From CAVWCQ01 sp963753545 (GTDB lineage: Bacteria; Chloroflexota; Anaerolineae; Aggregatilineales; Aggregatilineaceae), in assembly GCA_963753545.1 (NCBI GenBank), contig CAVWCQ010000002.1, positions 248,001 to 312,000 on the forward strand: a DNA stretch of 64,000 bases, read 5' to 3'. Below, in pieces: positions 1 through 9,616 of this stretch. A model generated the notes under the pieces. The model ran no database searches and was not told where the DNA came from. It saw only the letters and a list, made by a program, of their open reading frames with translations. How positions within the stretch are numbered: the first letter of the stretch is position 1; each line of letters opens with the position of its first letter. The position numbers and the translations under genes are program-made.

Positions 1-2556
1 GCGTCCGGGTCGTCATCCACGATCAGTACAGATTGGTGCTTTTCAACCGGGCAGAGTGCAATCAGTGTATCCCTTAAGGTCTGGTCACTGATCGGTTTCA
101 TCAACACGTTCGTCATTGCTGGTCTGATATCAGGCTCCTGCGCATAAACAATCAACGGTAGCTGGCATAGTTGGGGATAAGTGCGCAGCTGTTCAAATAG
201 AAACCATTCCTCTGGTCCTGCCGCTCCGAGATCCCAGGCTAACCCGGCAGGGCGAACTTTTCTTAACACTGTATTCAGATCAGCGTCCAGGCTCAGCCGG
301 TGGGCAGTGAGTTGCTGCTGTCGGCACAAAGCTGCGATGGCTGGGGTCAGCTGGTCCGTGTTTGAGATGACCAGCAGCACCGGATCGGTCGATTTCGGGC
401 GGAAGGGCAATGGATTGCCCCGATGCATCTGGTAATGGCAGATAAATATGAAAAGTACTGCCACGGTGTGGGCGGCTTTCCAGTGTGATTAAGCCACCGT
501 GCAGAACCACCAATCGCCGAACAATAGACAAACCTAGCCCGGCCCCTATCTGGCGCTGTTGGGATTGTTCCACCTTCACAAACGGCTCAAAAATCCGCTC
601 GCGCATGTCGACGGGAATGCCACGCCCGGTATCTTGAACCCACATGTGTAGATAGGGCGGCATCACATCCGCTCCCAATTCGATCCGGCCCGCATCGGTG
701 AATTTGCTGGCATTATGAAGCAAATTCAGCACAATCTGGCGCAGCCGCATTGGATCGGCCTCAATCATGGGAAGGTCGTCCGCCAGGTTCAACTGCCAGA
801 TAACACCGGGCATATCGGTAGTTGCCACAAACGTGTTAAACACATCTTCAAGAAATGTTTTAGGCAATAAAATTTCTTTGAAGAGATCAAGCGCGCCGAT
901 TTCTGCCTGGGAAAGACTAAGCAGATCATTGATCAACTGCAACAGGTGTTGGCCGCTTTGATTGATGTGTCTCAAGTCTCGCTTGAATGTAGGCGGCAGA
1001 TCTAAATCGTATGGGTTAGGGATGGCAAGTGCCATTTGGGCATACCCGATGATCACGTTTAGCGGCGTGCGTAGTTCGTGGCTCACGTTGGCTAACAGGC
1101 GAGTTTTCAGTTGATCGGCTTGTTCTGCTCGCGCACGGGCTTCGAGAGCTTCGGCATACAGATCGGCATTTTTTAATACAATGCTCAATTGGCTTGCCAC
1201 CAGTTGCAACCCGATCAATTCGTGGCGCTGGTGGGAGGTGAACTGGTGACTGTGCAGATCGAGCAGGCCCACCAGTTTGGAACCCAACTGGATCGGCAGA
1301 ACTGCGCGAGATTGGGTTTCCGGCCACTGTGGATCAGGGGGGAAACGGTGGCTGGTATAAACGTTAGGGATGAATATTGGCGTGGTCGTCCGAATGACTT
1401 CTCCCCGGATGTCATCACTCTCCGATGAAGGAAAGGAGTCGTTATCGGGAGCGTTATCAGGATAGGCCAGGATGAAGCGTTGTTCGTTTTCTGACCAGAG
1501 AAAGATCTGGATTTCATCATAACCGTAGTTGATTCGTATGAGGTTCGCCGTCTCGTCCAAAACGGTATGCCGGTCCAACAGAGAGCCGACGTGGCGGCCT
1601 ATATCCACGGTGGTTTCGAGCTGCTTGAGACGATTTTGCTCTTGTCTGCGATTAACTCCCACCAGCTTAGAGGGAATATCCGCTATCGCGATTAGTTTTT
1701 GAAGCGCGATCATATGCACATTATCGATAGTTACCAGTTGTGGTTCATAGCTGAAATGCGCCGGAATCGATTCGTTTCTGGCTAACCGAATCGCTAATTC
1801 GATGGCTCGCTGCCCGAATTCGGATGCGGGAGTTTCTATCGTGGATATCATTCTCCCTTTAGAGATGGCTGCCAGTGCTAGTGGATCACCATTGATGCCT
1901 GCAACAAGTGTTTTATGACCGGGAATCCCAAGTTCCTCAATCGCATCGCAGGCGGCCAGGGCCACCGTATCAGATAGTCCAAAGATAGCATCGACAGGCC
2001 GCGTTATACGTTCCAGCATATCAATGATTTGCTGTTTGGCACTACTATAGGTCCAGGCCGTTGGAATATGGTCGAAGGTGATATCAGGATATTGACGTAG
2101 TGTTTCTTCGAAACCATCCAGTCGACTTTGCCCGTTATCAGCATTTTGCTCGACCAGACCGCCCGCGCACAGGATATGGCCCTTTGGGCCGAGTTTGCTC
2201 GCCAGATAATGACATCCCAACCGCGCCGCTTCATATAATCCACTAGGGGATGTAAAAAGGGGATGCCGAAAACTAGTTTCAGCCAGATAGACAATCGGCA
2301 GCTTATGATTCAATATGGCGGGCAGTTGGGTGGGAAGAATGTCCTTACAAATCAGCGTCGCTAAATCATGGGCGAGCAGTTCTTCGACCAGGCCACTTTG
2401 TTCGTTTAAGAGCGTGGTAGTAAGCGGATCGTTGATTTCGATCGGTACCAGTTCGATATGACCAAACTGCTTGACTCCATGGTAGATGGCCTCTTCGACC
2501 TGAATCCAGAACGAGTCATTAGGTTCAATTTGAACGCCAATCCGCAGTAAAGACAT
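1..2556 (-). CDS. Hybrid sensor histidine kinase with sugar-binding sensor domain (partial, frameshifted)
   Basis: The protein starts at 2556 with no signal peptide or membrane segment. Residues about 1-290 resemble a LacI/ribose-binding-type periplasmic binding fold, 310-465 a GAF domain, and 470-545 a HisKA domain with His493 in an SHELRTPLN motif. An HATPase domain follows, with N-box near 611-615, DTGRGIP at 642-648 and GAGLG at 671-675. The opening frame ends at 280, but a shift near 390-415 moves into a frame that stays open to base 1. That frame encodes a receiver-like domain (VLLVIS start, conserved KP near its end) and then the start of a second receiver, VLIVDDDPD, at the window edge. 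I read one kinase with two receiver modules, the first lacking clear acidic residues and probably degenerate. The sensor probably binds a sugar in the cytoplasm. The neighbouring GH67 gene suggests a role in sensing xylan products, which is inference. Confidence 0.85.
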
Positions 2557-3135
2557 AATCTGGACCTCAAGAGCTGAACGAGTTTAAGCGGGCTAAAGCA
2601 GCGACAAACTAAAGGTCTTTCATCGGTCGTACGACACCTCCATTGTAACCGTTTATGTCGTGATTGATGATCTGCTCAAAGCCACGAACTATAAAGACGA
2701 CTGTCAACCCTATTGAAGGAAAGGTAAACCAGATCATACAACAAGGTGTTATTCTCTTTTTTCTCTCCTATATCTTCAAATTAGTACTTAAGGTTCACCT
2801 TTAAAGGAGTATTTTAGAGGGCACATTGGGTGTATTCTACGAATAGGTTCATCTCCGTCCCGGCTGTTTGAACTAACGTTTTGGGGCGCGGCAAGCAGCG
2901 TCTTAATGTAATACCCACCCTGAAAAATGGGCTAAAAATGGAAGTAGGGACACGGTTAGGAAACAGTTTGTCATGAAACCGAAAAGGGGGGGTAGCAGAT
3001 CGCTCACGACGGCGAAGTGATCAACTAATTTTTTTGAAAAGTTTGTTAGTAGGAACGTAACACGCCCTACAAAGCAATATAAAGTGCATCACAAGCTCTA
3101 GAGTTTGCCCGTTCATCTGAAGCAGGGAGTAAGTC
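2557..3135. other. Intergenic region between sensor kinase and aguA, with one operator-like site
   Basis: These 579 bases separate two divergently transcribed genes and contain no credible gene. A LacI-type operator-like sequence, TTGTAACCGTTTAT, lies at 2643-2656 and resembles the TGCAAACG(T/C)TTACAA sites at 56938 and 57014. GAGGTCC precedes the kinase start on the minus strand, and AGGGAG precedes the aguA start at 3136. I see no strong terminator. Confidence 0.4.
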
Positions 3136-5274
3136 ATGGATCAGATTATTAGTAAAAAACGAGGGCCGGAGGATGGTTATGAGCTCTGGCTACGCTATGA
3201 GCCTATCGTATCTGCACCAATTTTGACAGAGTATCGCGCTGCTGTCACGCAGGTTGTCATGGGAGCGACCTCTCCAACCCTGCTTGCTGCGCGTGAGGAA
3301 CTGTCATTCGGCCTGGAGAGAATGCTTGGGACTCCCATTCAAATGGGTGAACAAGATGGCACGCTGATTGTGGGCACTCCTCTGAGTTCTCCCCTTATTG
3401 CCGCCTTGCACCTTCCGGAACTTGTCAAGGCCGGTGACGAAGGGTTTGTGATCATCCGCAAAATAATTCAGGGCAGGGATTGTATCGTTATCGCTGCCAA
3501 CACGGATGTCGGTGTGTTATACGGCGTATTTCGTTTCTTAAGGCACCTCCAAACCCATAAGCCTCTCCACGATTTGAGCGTGACCAGTGCCCCAAAGATC
3601 AAACTGCGGATGCTCGATCACTGGGACAACCTGGATCGCACGATTGAGCGCGGTTATGCAGGGTTCTCCCTTTGGGACTGGCACAAACTGCCTGATTATC
3701 TCTCTCCTCGATATAAGGATTACGCGCGGGCCCAGGCATCCATCGGAATCAATGGCGCGGTGCTGACCAATGTGGGGGCAAACGCGCTTGTTCTGACCAG
3801 ACAATACCTTATCAAAGCGGCAGCATTGGCGGATTTGTTCAGGCCCTACGGTATACGGGTTTATCTGACAGCGCGCTTTAGTGCACCAATCGAGATCGGG
3901 AAACTTAAGACTGCCGATCCCCTCGATCCTGGCGTCATAGCCTGGTGGGAAACAAAAGCTGCTGAAATCCACGAACTCATTCCTGACTTTGGAGGATTTC
4001 TTGTCAAGGCCAATTCCGAAGGGCAGCCAGGTCCCCATGACTACAAGCGAACTCACGCTGATGGCGCGAATCTGCTGGCTCATGCCCTGGCTCCCTATAA
4101 GGGCTTGGTGATCTGGCGTGCTTTTGTCTACAATGCAGATGTTCCTGATGATCGGCACAAGCAGGCTTATAATCAACTGGTTCCCCAGGATGGTGTATTC
4201 CTGGACAATGTGCTTTTGCAGGTGAAGAACGGCCCCATCGATTTTCAGCCGCGTGAGCCATACCATCCGATGTTCGGTGCGATGCCAAAAACACCCCTGG
4301 TGCTCGAATTTCAGCTCGCGCAGGAGTATCTTGGCTGTGCGACACATCTCGTTTATCTTGCGCCATTGTTCAAGGAAGTATTGGATGCCGATACCTTCTG
4401 TTACGGCCCTGGCTCCCTGGTCGCCAGGGTGGTCGATGGAAGCCTGGACAACCAACCTTTGTCGGGCATAGCGGCTGTTTCCAATACTGGCACGGATCGC
4501 AACTGGTGTGGACATCCCTTTGCTGCTGCCAATTGGTTTGCCTTTGGACGTCTGGCCTGGGACTACAACGCCACATCGGAAAGCATTGCCGACGATTGGC
4601 TGCGCATGACCTTCAGTAACGATGAGCATTTTGTCGAAACCGCTATTGCGATGATGATCGAATCGCGAGAGGCTGTTGTCAACTATATGACGCCGCTGGG
4701 CCTGCATCACATCATGGCCCACGATCACCACTTCGGCCCGGGCCCCTGGGTCGATGATCGTCGCGCGGGGCGTGCTGACTGGACCTCGGTCTACTATCAT
4801 CGGGCCGACGCGGTAGGCATTGGCTTTGACCGTACTCCAACCGGGAGTGACGCGGTAAGCCAATACTTCTCTCCCTACCGGGAGCGCGTTTCCAACCTGG
4901 ATACCTGTCCAGACGAATTATTACTGTGGTTTCATCACGTTCCCTGGCAGTATAAGATGAGATCTGGACGTACACTGTGGGACGAACTCTGCTATAGGTA
5001 TAACTGCGGGATCGAGGCAGTCCGCCAGATGCAGCAAACCTGGGACTCGCTTGCGGATTTTGTCGATGAAGCCAGATTTGAGCACGTCAAAACTCTGCTC
5101 AGGATTCAGGAAAAAGAAGCGTGCTGGTGGCATGATGCCTGCCTGTTGTACTTCCAATCTTTTTCCAGGTTACCTATTGCCCCACAGTATCGACAGCCAA
5201 GCGAGTCGCTGGAATATTTCATGCAAATAGAACATTACTACGTGCCAGGAATCCCCGAGAAACGTTTCCGCTGA
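3136..5274 (+). CDS. aguA: Alpha-glucuronidase, GH67
   Basis: Removes 4-O-methyl-glucuronic acid from the non-reducing end of short glucuronoxylan oligosaccharides. The 712-residue length is normal for GH67. The family motif VKANSEGQPGP places the presumed general acid at Glu295. IDFQPREP (Asp369) and LEFQLAQEYLG (Glu391) supply the two residues known as the catalytic base pair in the family. There is no signal peptide, so it acts in the cytoplasm on imported aldouronic acids. AGGGAG lies about 8 bases before the ATG. It is transcribed alone toward the GH43 gene, with a shared hairpin between them. The GH43 gene and the oligosaccharide importer downstream complete a glucuronoxylan module. The gene is intact, and the identification is confident. 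Confidence 0.93.
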   Translation: MDQIISKKRGPEDGYELWLRYEPIVSAPILTEYRAAVTQVVMGATSPTLLAAREELSFGLERMLGTPIQMGEQDGTLIVGTPLSSPLIAALHLPELVKAGDEGFVIIRKIIQGRDCIVIAANTDVGVLYGVFRFLRHLQTHKPLHDLSVTSAPKIKLRMLDHWDNLDRTIERGYAGFSLWDWHKLPDYLSPRYKDYARAQASIGINGAVLTNVGANALVLTRQYLIKAAALADLFRPYGIRVYLTARFSAPIEIGKLKTADPLDPGVIAWWETKAAEIHELIPDFGGFLVKANSEGQPGPHDYKRTHADGANLLAHALAPYKGLVIWRAFVYNADVPDDRHKQAYNQLVPQDGVFLDNVLLQVKNGPIDFQPREPYHPMFGAMPKTPLVLEFQLAQEYLGCATHLVYLAPLFKEVLDADTFCYGPGSLVARVVDGSLDNQPLSGIAAVSNTGTDRNWCGHPFAAANWFAFGRLAWDYNATSESIADDWLRMTFSNDEHFVETAIAMMIESREAVVNYMTPLGLHHIMAHDHHFGPGPWVDDRRAGRADWTSVYYHRADAVGIGFDRTPTGSDAVSQYFSPYRERVSNLDTCPDELLLWFHHVPWQYKMRSGRTLWDELCYRYNCGIEAVRQMQQTWDSLADFVDEARFEHVKTLLRIQEKEACWWHDACLLYFQSFSRLPIAPQYRQPSESLEYFMQIEHYYVPGIPEKRFR

Positions 5275-5307
5275 CATCTACTGAGGGGAGATGTATAGTG
5301 CATTACG

Positions 5308-5332
5308 TGAAGCGCGGGAACACCGCGCTTCA
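5308..5332. terminator. Bidirectional hairpin between convergent aguA and GH43 genes
   Basis: TGAAGCGCGG and CCGCGCTTCA form a perfect 10-base stem with a 5-base loop, 34 bases past the aguA stop and 55 bases past the GH43 stop. There is only a short T-rich tail on either side. Confidence 0.7.
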
Positions 5333-5386
5333 TTGTTGGAACCGCTGATCTCATGAACATCATTTTGAAATGACGTCTGGTTACTT

Positions 5387-6971
5387 TTAAGATCCTTCCA
5401 CACTAAAATAGTCAAACCAGTCGAAATCGGCTGTGGTTTGGCTGGGATGCCCATTACTGCTCGCGTACAGCCCGATATAGGCACCGACAAATCCGCCAGC
5501 AACGGTTGTGCTGAGAATACGCCCATCCACATTTTCAGCAACACAGTCCCATCGAGCGCCATCAGTGCTTACAAAAAAGTGATACGCCTGCCCTTGAGCT
5601 TCCACTTTGAGATAGATATGTCCCGGGTTCAGCGGCTTGTCCGCCAGTGTTGATTCGACACCTTTTTGCCGTTTGATCAGCCGGATACCTTCTTGTGACA
5701 TCTCAAAACGGAAATGATAATCGCTGTTCTGGAGCACAACCATTCCAGCACATTCATGCTCATTGGCGGGAACAAAGTCCATGACCGTTTGAGCGACAAA
5801 GTTGATACCCTGCTGGCGACGACCAACAAAGCTCGGATTCGCCCACTCGCTCAACATTTCAGGACGCAGCCGCAACCGTAGATGGCCAGGCTTTTCAGTC
5901 AGGCTCCAGAAACAGTCGCGGGGGATGCGCAAAAAATTCCAGGTGAGAGACAATTCAGCAGTATCAAACTCATCGCGGGTAGGAGGTTGCTGGCCAGGGA
6001 TGCAGCGGAAGATTGGGCACGGAGAACTCACATTCAATACCACCCCGGCCTGGATTCACCACCGGCCAGCCGTCCATTTCCCAACTCACCGGCGTCAGGA
6101 ACGTTTCACGCCCAAGGTTATAATAGTATCCTGGCTCAAACGGGTCGCTGTAAGGACGCACCCCCAGTGCCACCATCCACCAATCCCCATGTTGTGTTTC
6201 TACCAAATCGGCGTGACCCGTCGCTGCAATTGGGGAAAAATGTCCTCGATCACGGTGCGTGAGAATCGGGTTACGCCCACAGCCTTCATAAGGGCCAGTG
6301 ATAGTTTGGCTGCGCGCTATGGTTACCGCGTGGTAGGCATCTGTGCCACCTTCGGCAATCATCAAATAATAGGTTCCATTGATTTTATATAGATGCGGCG
6401 CTTCAGGATGGACCGCTCGCTTAGCGGCTCCATCCCACAATGCATATTTTGGACCCACCAACTGCATCGTGCCGAGATCCAATTCCTGAAGCCAAATTTC
6501 GCGATGGCCTGAATAGGCCTCGCCTGTTGGCGGGATACGATTGCCGGTATACCACACACGCCCGTCATCATCGAACAACAGTGAAGGATCAATTCCAGGC
6601 GCATCGTTGAGCCAATAAGGATCGGACCAAGGGCCAGCCGGATCTGTTGCCGTGACGACAAAATTACCATACGGTGGCATGGGGTCCTTGACATTGGGAA
6701 CAAGTGTATTGATGACATAAAAGGTGCCGTTATGATAACGAAGTGTTGGCGCGTACAACCCTTTTGAAGGCTGTAGGGCATCCAGATGCAGTTGAGATGG
6801 CCGATCAATCACATGGCCGAGCTGCCGCCAATGAACCAGATCACGGCTATGAAAGATCGGTAACCCTGGAAAATACTCGAACGTTGACGTAACCAAAAAA
6901 TAATCTGCATCTACCCGACAAATCGACGGGTCAGGATAAAAACCTGGCAAAACAGGATTTCGAAATTTCAT
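5387..6971 (-). CDS. xynB: GH43 beta-xylosidase (one frameshift)
   Basis: Cleaves xylose from the non-reducing end of xylo-oligosaccharides. Translation from 6971 gives a five-bladed-propeller GH43 catalytic domain with Asp14 (YPDPS, base), Asp128 (IDPSLLFDDDG, pKa modulator) and Glu190 (HPEAPHLYK, acid). This frame stops at 5970. The accessory C-terminal beta-sandwich domain of the family continues in a second frame from about 5995 (PPTRDEFD) to 5387, so a single base is missing near 5975-6000. Joined, the protein is about 528 residues, the usual size for this subfamily. There is no signal peptide, so it is cytoplasmic. It lies 84 bases after the LacI gene at 7056-8087 on the same strand and is probably co-transcribed with it. 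Either beta-xylosidase or alpha-L-arabinofuranosidase activity is possible, and the architecture favours xylosidase. Confidence 0.88.
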
Positions 6972-7055
6972 CGTTAGCTCCCAAATGTTACAGGTACAGA
7001 CCCTTAAAGGCGGCTACGGTCATCAGGTCGAGCGGCTGTGAGGAACATACCCACA

Positions 7056-8087
7056 CTATCCCCGTGATAGGAATCTGACCGAACTGCGCACGACCAATTG
7101 AGGTCGCAACAAAATCTTAGTAATGACACGATCTGGTTGTTTGATGCGTTCGATTACCTGCCGCACGCCCAAGATTCCCATCAAAGGGATATCAACATGC
7201 ATCGTGGTGAGTGGTGGTACAGTCTGCGTGGCAAGAGGCAAATCATCGAACCCGACGACTGACACATCCTCTGGTACATCACGGCCCAGATCGCGCACAG
7301 CCTGAATCACATGGTTAGCCACCAGGTCCAAGCAGAAGAAAATGGCTGTAATCTGAGGATATTTCCGCAGCAATGTCTGGGTTGCATCATAGGTAGCATC
7401 CATTAAATGGGAACTTTCGCCGATGTACGTCTCCGAGATGCCGTAATCAGCTAGAGCACGCAAATACCCTTCGCGGCGCTGTAGAAAGCTGGGGAATGCA
7501 CCTGGCTGCGTGCCAATCAACCCAATATGCCGGTGCCCCTGCTCAATAAGATAGCGCACCGCATGGTAGCCACCCATCACGTTGTCTGCCAGAACCATAT
7601 CGCAATCTGGCGCATAAGCGTCAACCAGAACAATGGGTTTCCCAGTCTGGATATGGACCTGGTCAATTACATGAGCAGGAATCGCCCCGGTCAGAATTAA
7701 CCCATCAACATCAGGATCATGGAGAGGAAGGGGCCAGGCAGAGGGTGTCGCATAAACGGCGCGGCTAAAAGTGGCAAAAACGAGTTTAACCTGCTGCTCG
7801 CGGCATTCCTGATCAATTCCCGCGATGACGTTGCTATGAAACGAACTTGTGATGGCATCTCTATCGAAGGTGGATGCCGTCAAAACCCCAATAGTAGCCT
7901 GTGCTGCCGGGATATCGACGGCTGAGCGCCCTGTGTGATAGTACGCCAAGCGTTCTGCTGCCGTTAGCACACGATCGCGCGTTTCGGGCAACACATTAGG
8001 TAAATTATTTAAAACCCGCGAAGCAGTGCTGATTGAAACTCCGGCAAGATCAGCAACATCCTTTAATTTAGATCGCCTGGCGCTCAT
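7056..8087 (-). CDS. LacI-family transcriptional regulator
   Basis: 343 residues. The N-terminal LacI helix-turn-helix is clear (KLKDVADLAGVS, hinge region VLNNLPNV), followed by a sugar-binding domain with HIGLIG and VVGFDDLP motifs. It is a paralogue of the divergent gene at 8318. The two share the REGYLRALADY/C stretch and the same unusual start to the HTH. The GH43 beta-xylosidase lies directly downstream in the same direction, so xylose or a xylo-oligosaccharide is the likely effector (inference). Its promoter at 8136-8165 is followed by a small palindrome, which suggests autoregulation. Confidence 0.92.
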   Translation of the reverse strand: MSARRSKLKDVADLAGVSISTASRVLNNLPNVLPETRDRVLTAAERLAYYHTGRSAVDIPAAQATIGVLTASTFDRDAITSSFHSNVIAGIDQECREQQVKLVFATFSRAVYATPSAWPLPLHDPDVDGLILTGAIPAHVIDQVHIQTGKPIVLVDAYAPDCDMVLADNVMGGYHAVRYLIEQGHRHIGLIGTQPGAFPSFLQRREGYLRALADYGISETYIGESSHLMDATYDATQTLLRKYPQITAIFFCLDLVANHVIQAVRDLGRDVPEDVSVVGFDDLPLATQTVPPLTTMHVDIPLMGILGVRQVIERIKQPDRVITKILLRPQLVVRSSVRFLSRG

Positions 8088-8124
8088 TATCTTAAAGCTC
8101 TTTTTTCATTGATTTCAATTACAT

Positions 8125-8165
8125 ATTTGCAAATCATTATAGACAGTTACACCCTCTAATGTCAA
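8125..8165 (-). promoter_or_regulatory. Promoter and palindrome of the leftward LacI/GH43 operon
   Basis: On the minus strand TTGACA (8160-8165), an 18-base spacer and a perfect TATAAT (8136-8141) are followed by the palindrome ATTTGCAAAT (8125-8134) at the expected transcription start. This is the same layout as at three other LacI genes in the window. Confidence 0.75.
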
Positions 8166-8216
8166 CCTTTCCTCGGGTATAAGCTTAAAAATGCTTCTGA
8201 AATCTCATTGAAATAG

Positions 8217-8278
8217 TTGACTTTCATGATTATTTGCTGTAGATTGATGACAATAAGGCGTTACGTATTTTCATGAAA
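8217..8278 (+). promoter_or_regulatory. Promoter and possible operators of the rightward LacI gene
   Basis: TTGACT (8217-8222), a 17-base spacer and TAGATT (8240-8245) form a plausible promoter. The octamer TTTCATGA occurs at 8222-8229 over the -35 region, and again at 8269-8276 inside the palindrome TTTCATGAAA (8269-8278). These are candidate operators. No binding evidence is available. Confidence 0.5.
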
Positions 8279-8317
8279 CACGCTTTTTTCAATGGAATTA
8301 TCTTGAGGGTTTTGATT

Positions 8318-9355
8318 GTGTCCTCTCGCCCCAAATTACAAGATGTGGCTGACCTGGCTGGAGTATCCCTTGGAACAGCCTCTCAAGCTTTGAACAACAA
8401 AGCTTCGGTATCGCCGGAAACACGTGAACTGGTGTTTCGAGCCGCGAACCAGCTTGGTTATGAACTCCCCTTCCGTAGTGTTATCCCATCCGACAAAGAA
8501 ATTTCTACTGTAGGTGTTCTTGTTAAAACTCATGTAGGTCAAAATGTGCTCATCGATCCGTTCTACAGCGCTGTGCTTCGTGGGGCTGAACAAGAATGCA
8601 AGCGTCATAAGCTGAACTTATCGTATTCCAGCCTGCCCGCAGACGATCGATCGAACGTTGTTGAATGGCCGCACCTCATCAACGATCAACAACCCAACGG
8701 TTGGCTGATTCTGGGAGTTTTGGCATCAGAAACAGTTCTTGAATTAGAGCAGCGCCTGACTCCGCCGGTTGTCTTAGTAGATACCTATGCTCATGACTTG
8801 CCTTATGACGTCGTAGTGACCGATTACCTCACAGGGGCCTATGATGCAGTGATCTATTTGGTCAATCAGGGGCACCAGCATATTGGGTTGATCGGCAGCT
8901 CTTCTGATGGTCATCCCGGTGTCCAGCAGCGGCGGGAAGGATATTTGCGAGCTTTGGCTGACTGCGACATTGAGCATATCTATCTTGAAGACAGTTCGGT
9001 ACAGAGTGACGCGGTCTTTTCTGCAACTCAGCGTCTACTGAAGCGCGCCCCCGAAATTACGGCAATTTTTGCCTACAATGATGATGTGGCGATGGCTGTT
9101 ATGCGCGCCGCAGATGACCTGGGACGCCGCATCCCTGATGATTTATCTGTCATGGGTTTCGGTGATACAGACCCTGCATCCGAGCTAATCCCTCCTCTCA
9201 CAACCATGTTTGTAGACAAAATGCTGATGGGCGGGCTTGGCGTGCGCCAGCTTCTGGATCGCAAACAAAATCCGGGGCGTGTACCCGTGACAACGGTCCT
9301 GGGAACGCGATTGGTGGAACGCAAATCAGTGATGCGGCAAAAGGCCAAATATTAA
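8318..9355 (+). CDS. LacI-family transcriptional regulator
   Basis: The preferred start is GTG at 8318, because GAGGG at 8305-8309 lies 8 bases upstream and the LacI HTH (KLQDVADLAGVSLGTASQALNN) starts a few residues later. An in-frame ATG at 8273 would add a 15-residue hydrophobic tail that the family lacks. The protein is about 345 residues, with the HTH at 5-25 and the periplasmic-binding-like effector domain after it. It is a paralogue of the divergent LacI at 7056-8087. A strong hairpin separates it from the oligosaccharide ABC importer downstream, so it probably controls that importer. Confidence 0.92.
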   Translation: MSSRPKLQDVADLAGVSLGTASQALNNKASVSPETRELVFRAANQLGYELPFRSVIPSDKEISTVGVLVKTHVGQNVLIDPFYSAVLRGAEQECKRHKLNLSYSSLPADDRSNVVEWPHLINDQQPNGWLILGVLASETVLELEQRLTPPVVLVDTYAHDLPYDVVVTDYLTGAYDAVIYLVNQGHQHIGLIGSSSDGHPGVQQRREGYLRALADCDIEHIYLEDSSVQSDAVFSATQRLLKRAPEITAIFAYNDDVAMAVMRAADDLGRRIPDDLSVMGFGDTDPASELIPPLTTMFVDKMLMGGLGVRQLLDRKQNPGRVPVTTVLGTRLVERKSVMRQKAKY

Positions 9356-9363
9356 ACAAGAAG

Positions 9364-9410
9364 CCTGCCGGGCCGGTGTAACTTTGGAAGAGAGCACCGG
9401 TCCAGGCAGG
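9364..9410 (+). terminator. Strong hairpin after LacI gene
   Basis: CCTGCC and GGCCGGTG pair with CACCGG and GGCAGG across a short loop, directly after the LacI stop at 9355. The tail TTCTCT is only moderately T-rich. Confidence 0.65.
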
Positions 9411-9427
9411 TTCTCTGTGTCATTGAA

Positions 9428-9473
9428 CAACAAGAAAGGAGGTGTCACCCAGGCGGGCGGTCAATTCTTGTTG
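9428..9473 (+). other. Leader hairpin enclosing a Shine-Dalgarno-like sequence
   Basis: CAACAAGAA (9428-9436) pairs perfectly with TTCTTGTTG (9465-9473). The loop holds AGGAGGTG but no start codon at a usable distance. It lies in the untranslated leader of the binding-protein gene, whose real start is at 9617. Confidence 0.4.
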
Positions 9474-9616
9474 CCATGCGCAAGATTATAGCATGTTCTC
9501 CCTTAATGGTCAGGACCTGCTTCAGGCTGTCTTCGCTCGTGCAAAGAGAATATCACACATCGCTTCAGTCAAGAAAATTACACCCTAACAACCTATTTAA
9601 TAAGGAGGAGTACAAC

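Noticed and set aside
3538..4863. Long minus-strand open frame (441 codons) opposite aguA
   Set aside because: Lies entirely within the well-supported GH67 gene, has no ribosome site and no family features.
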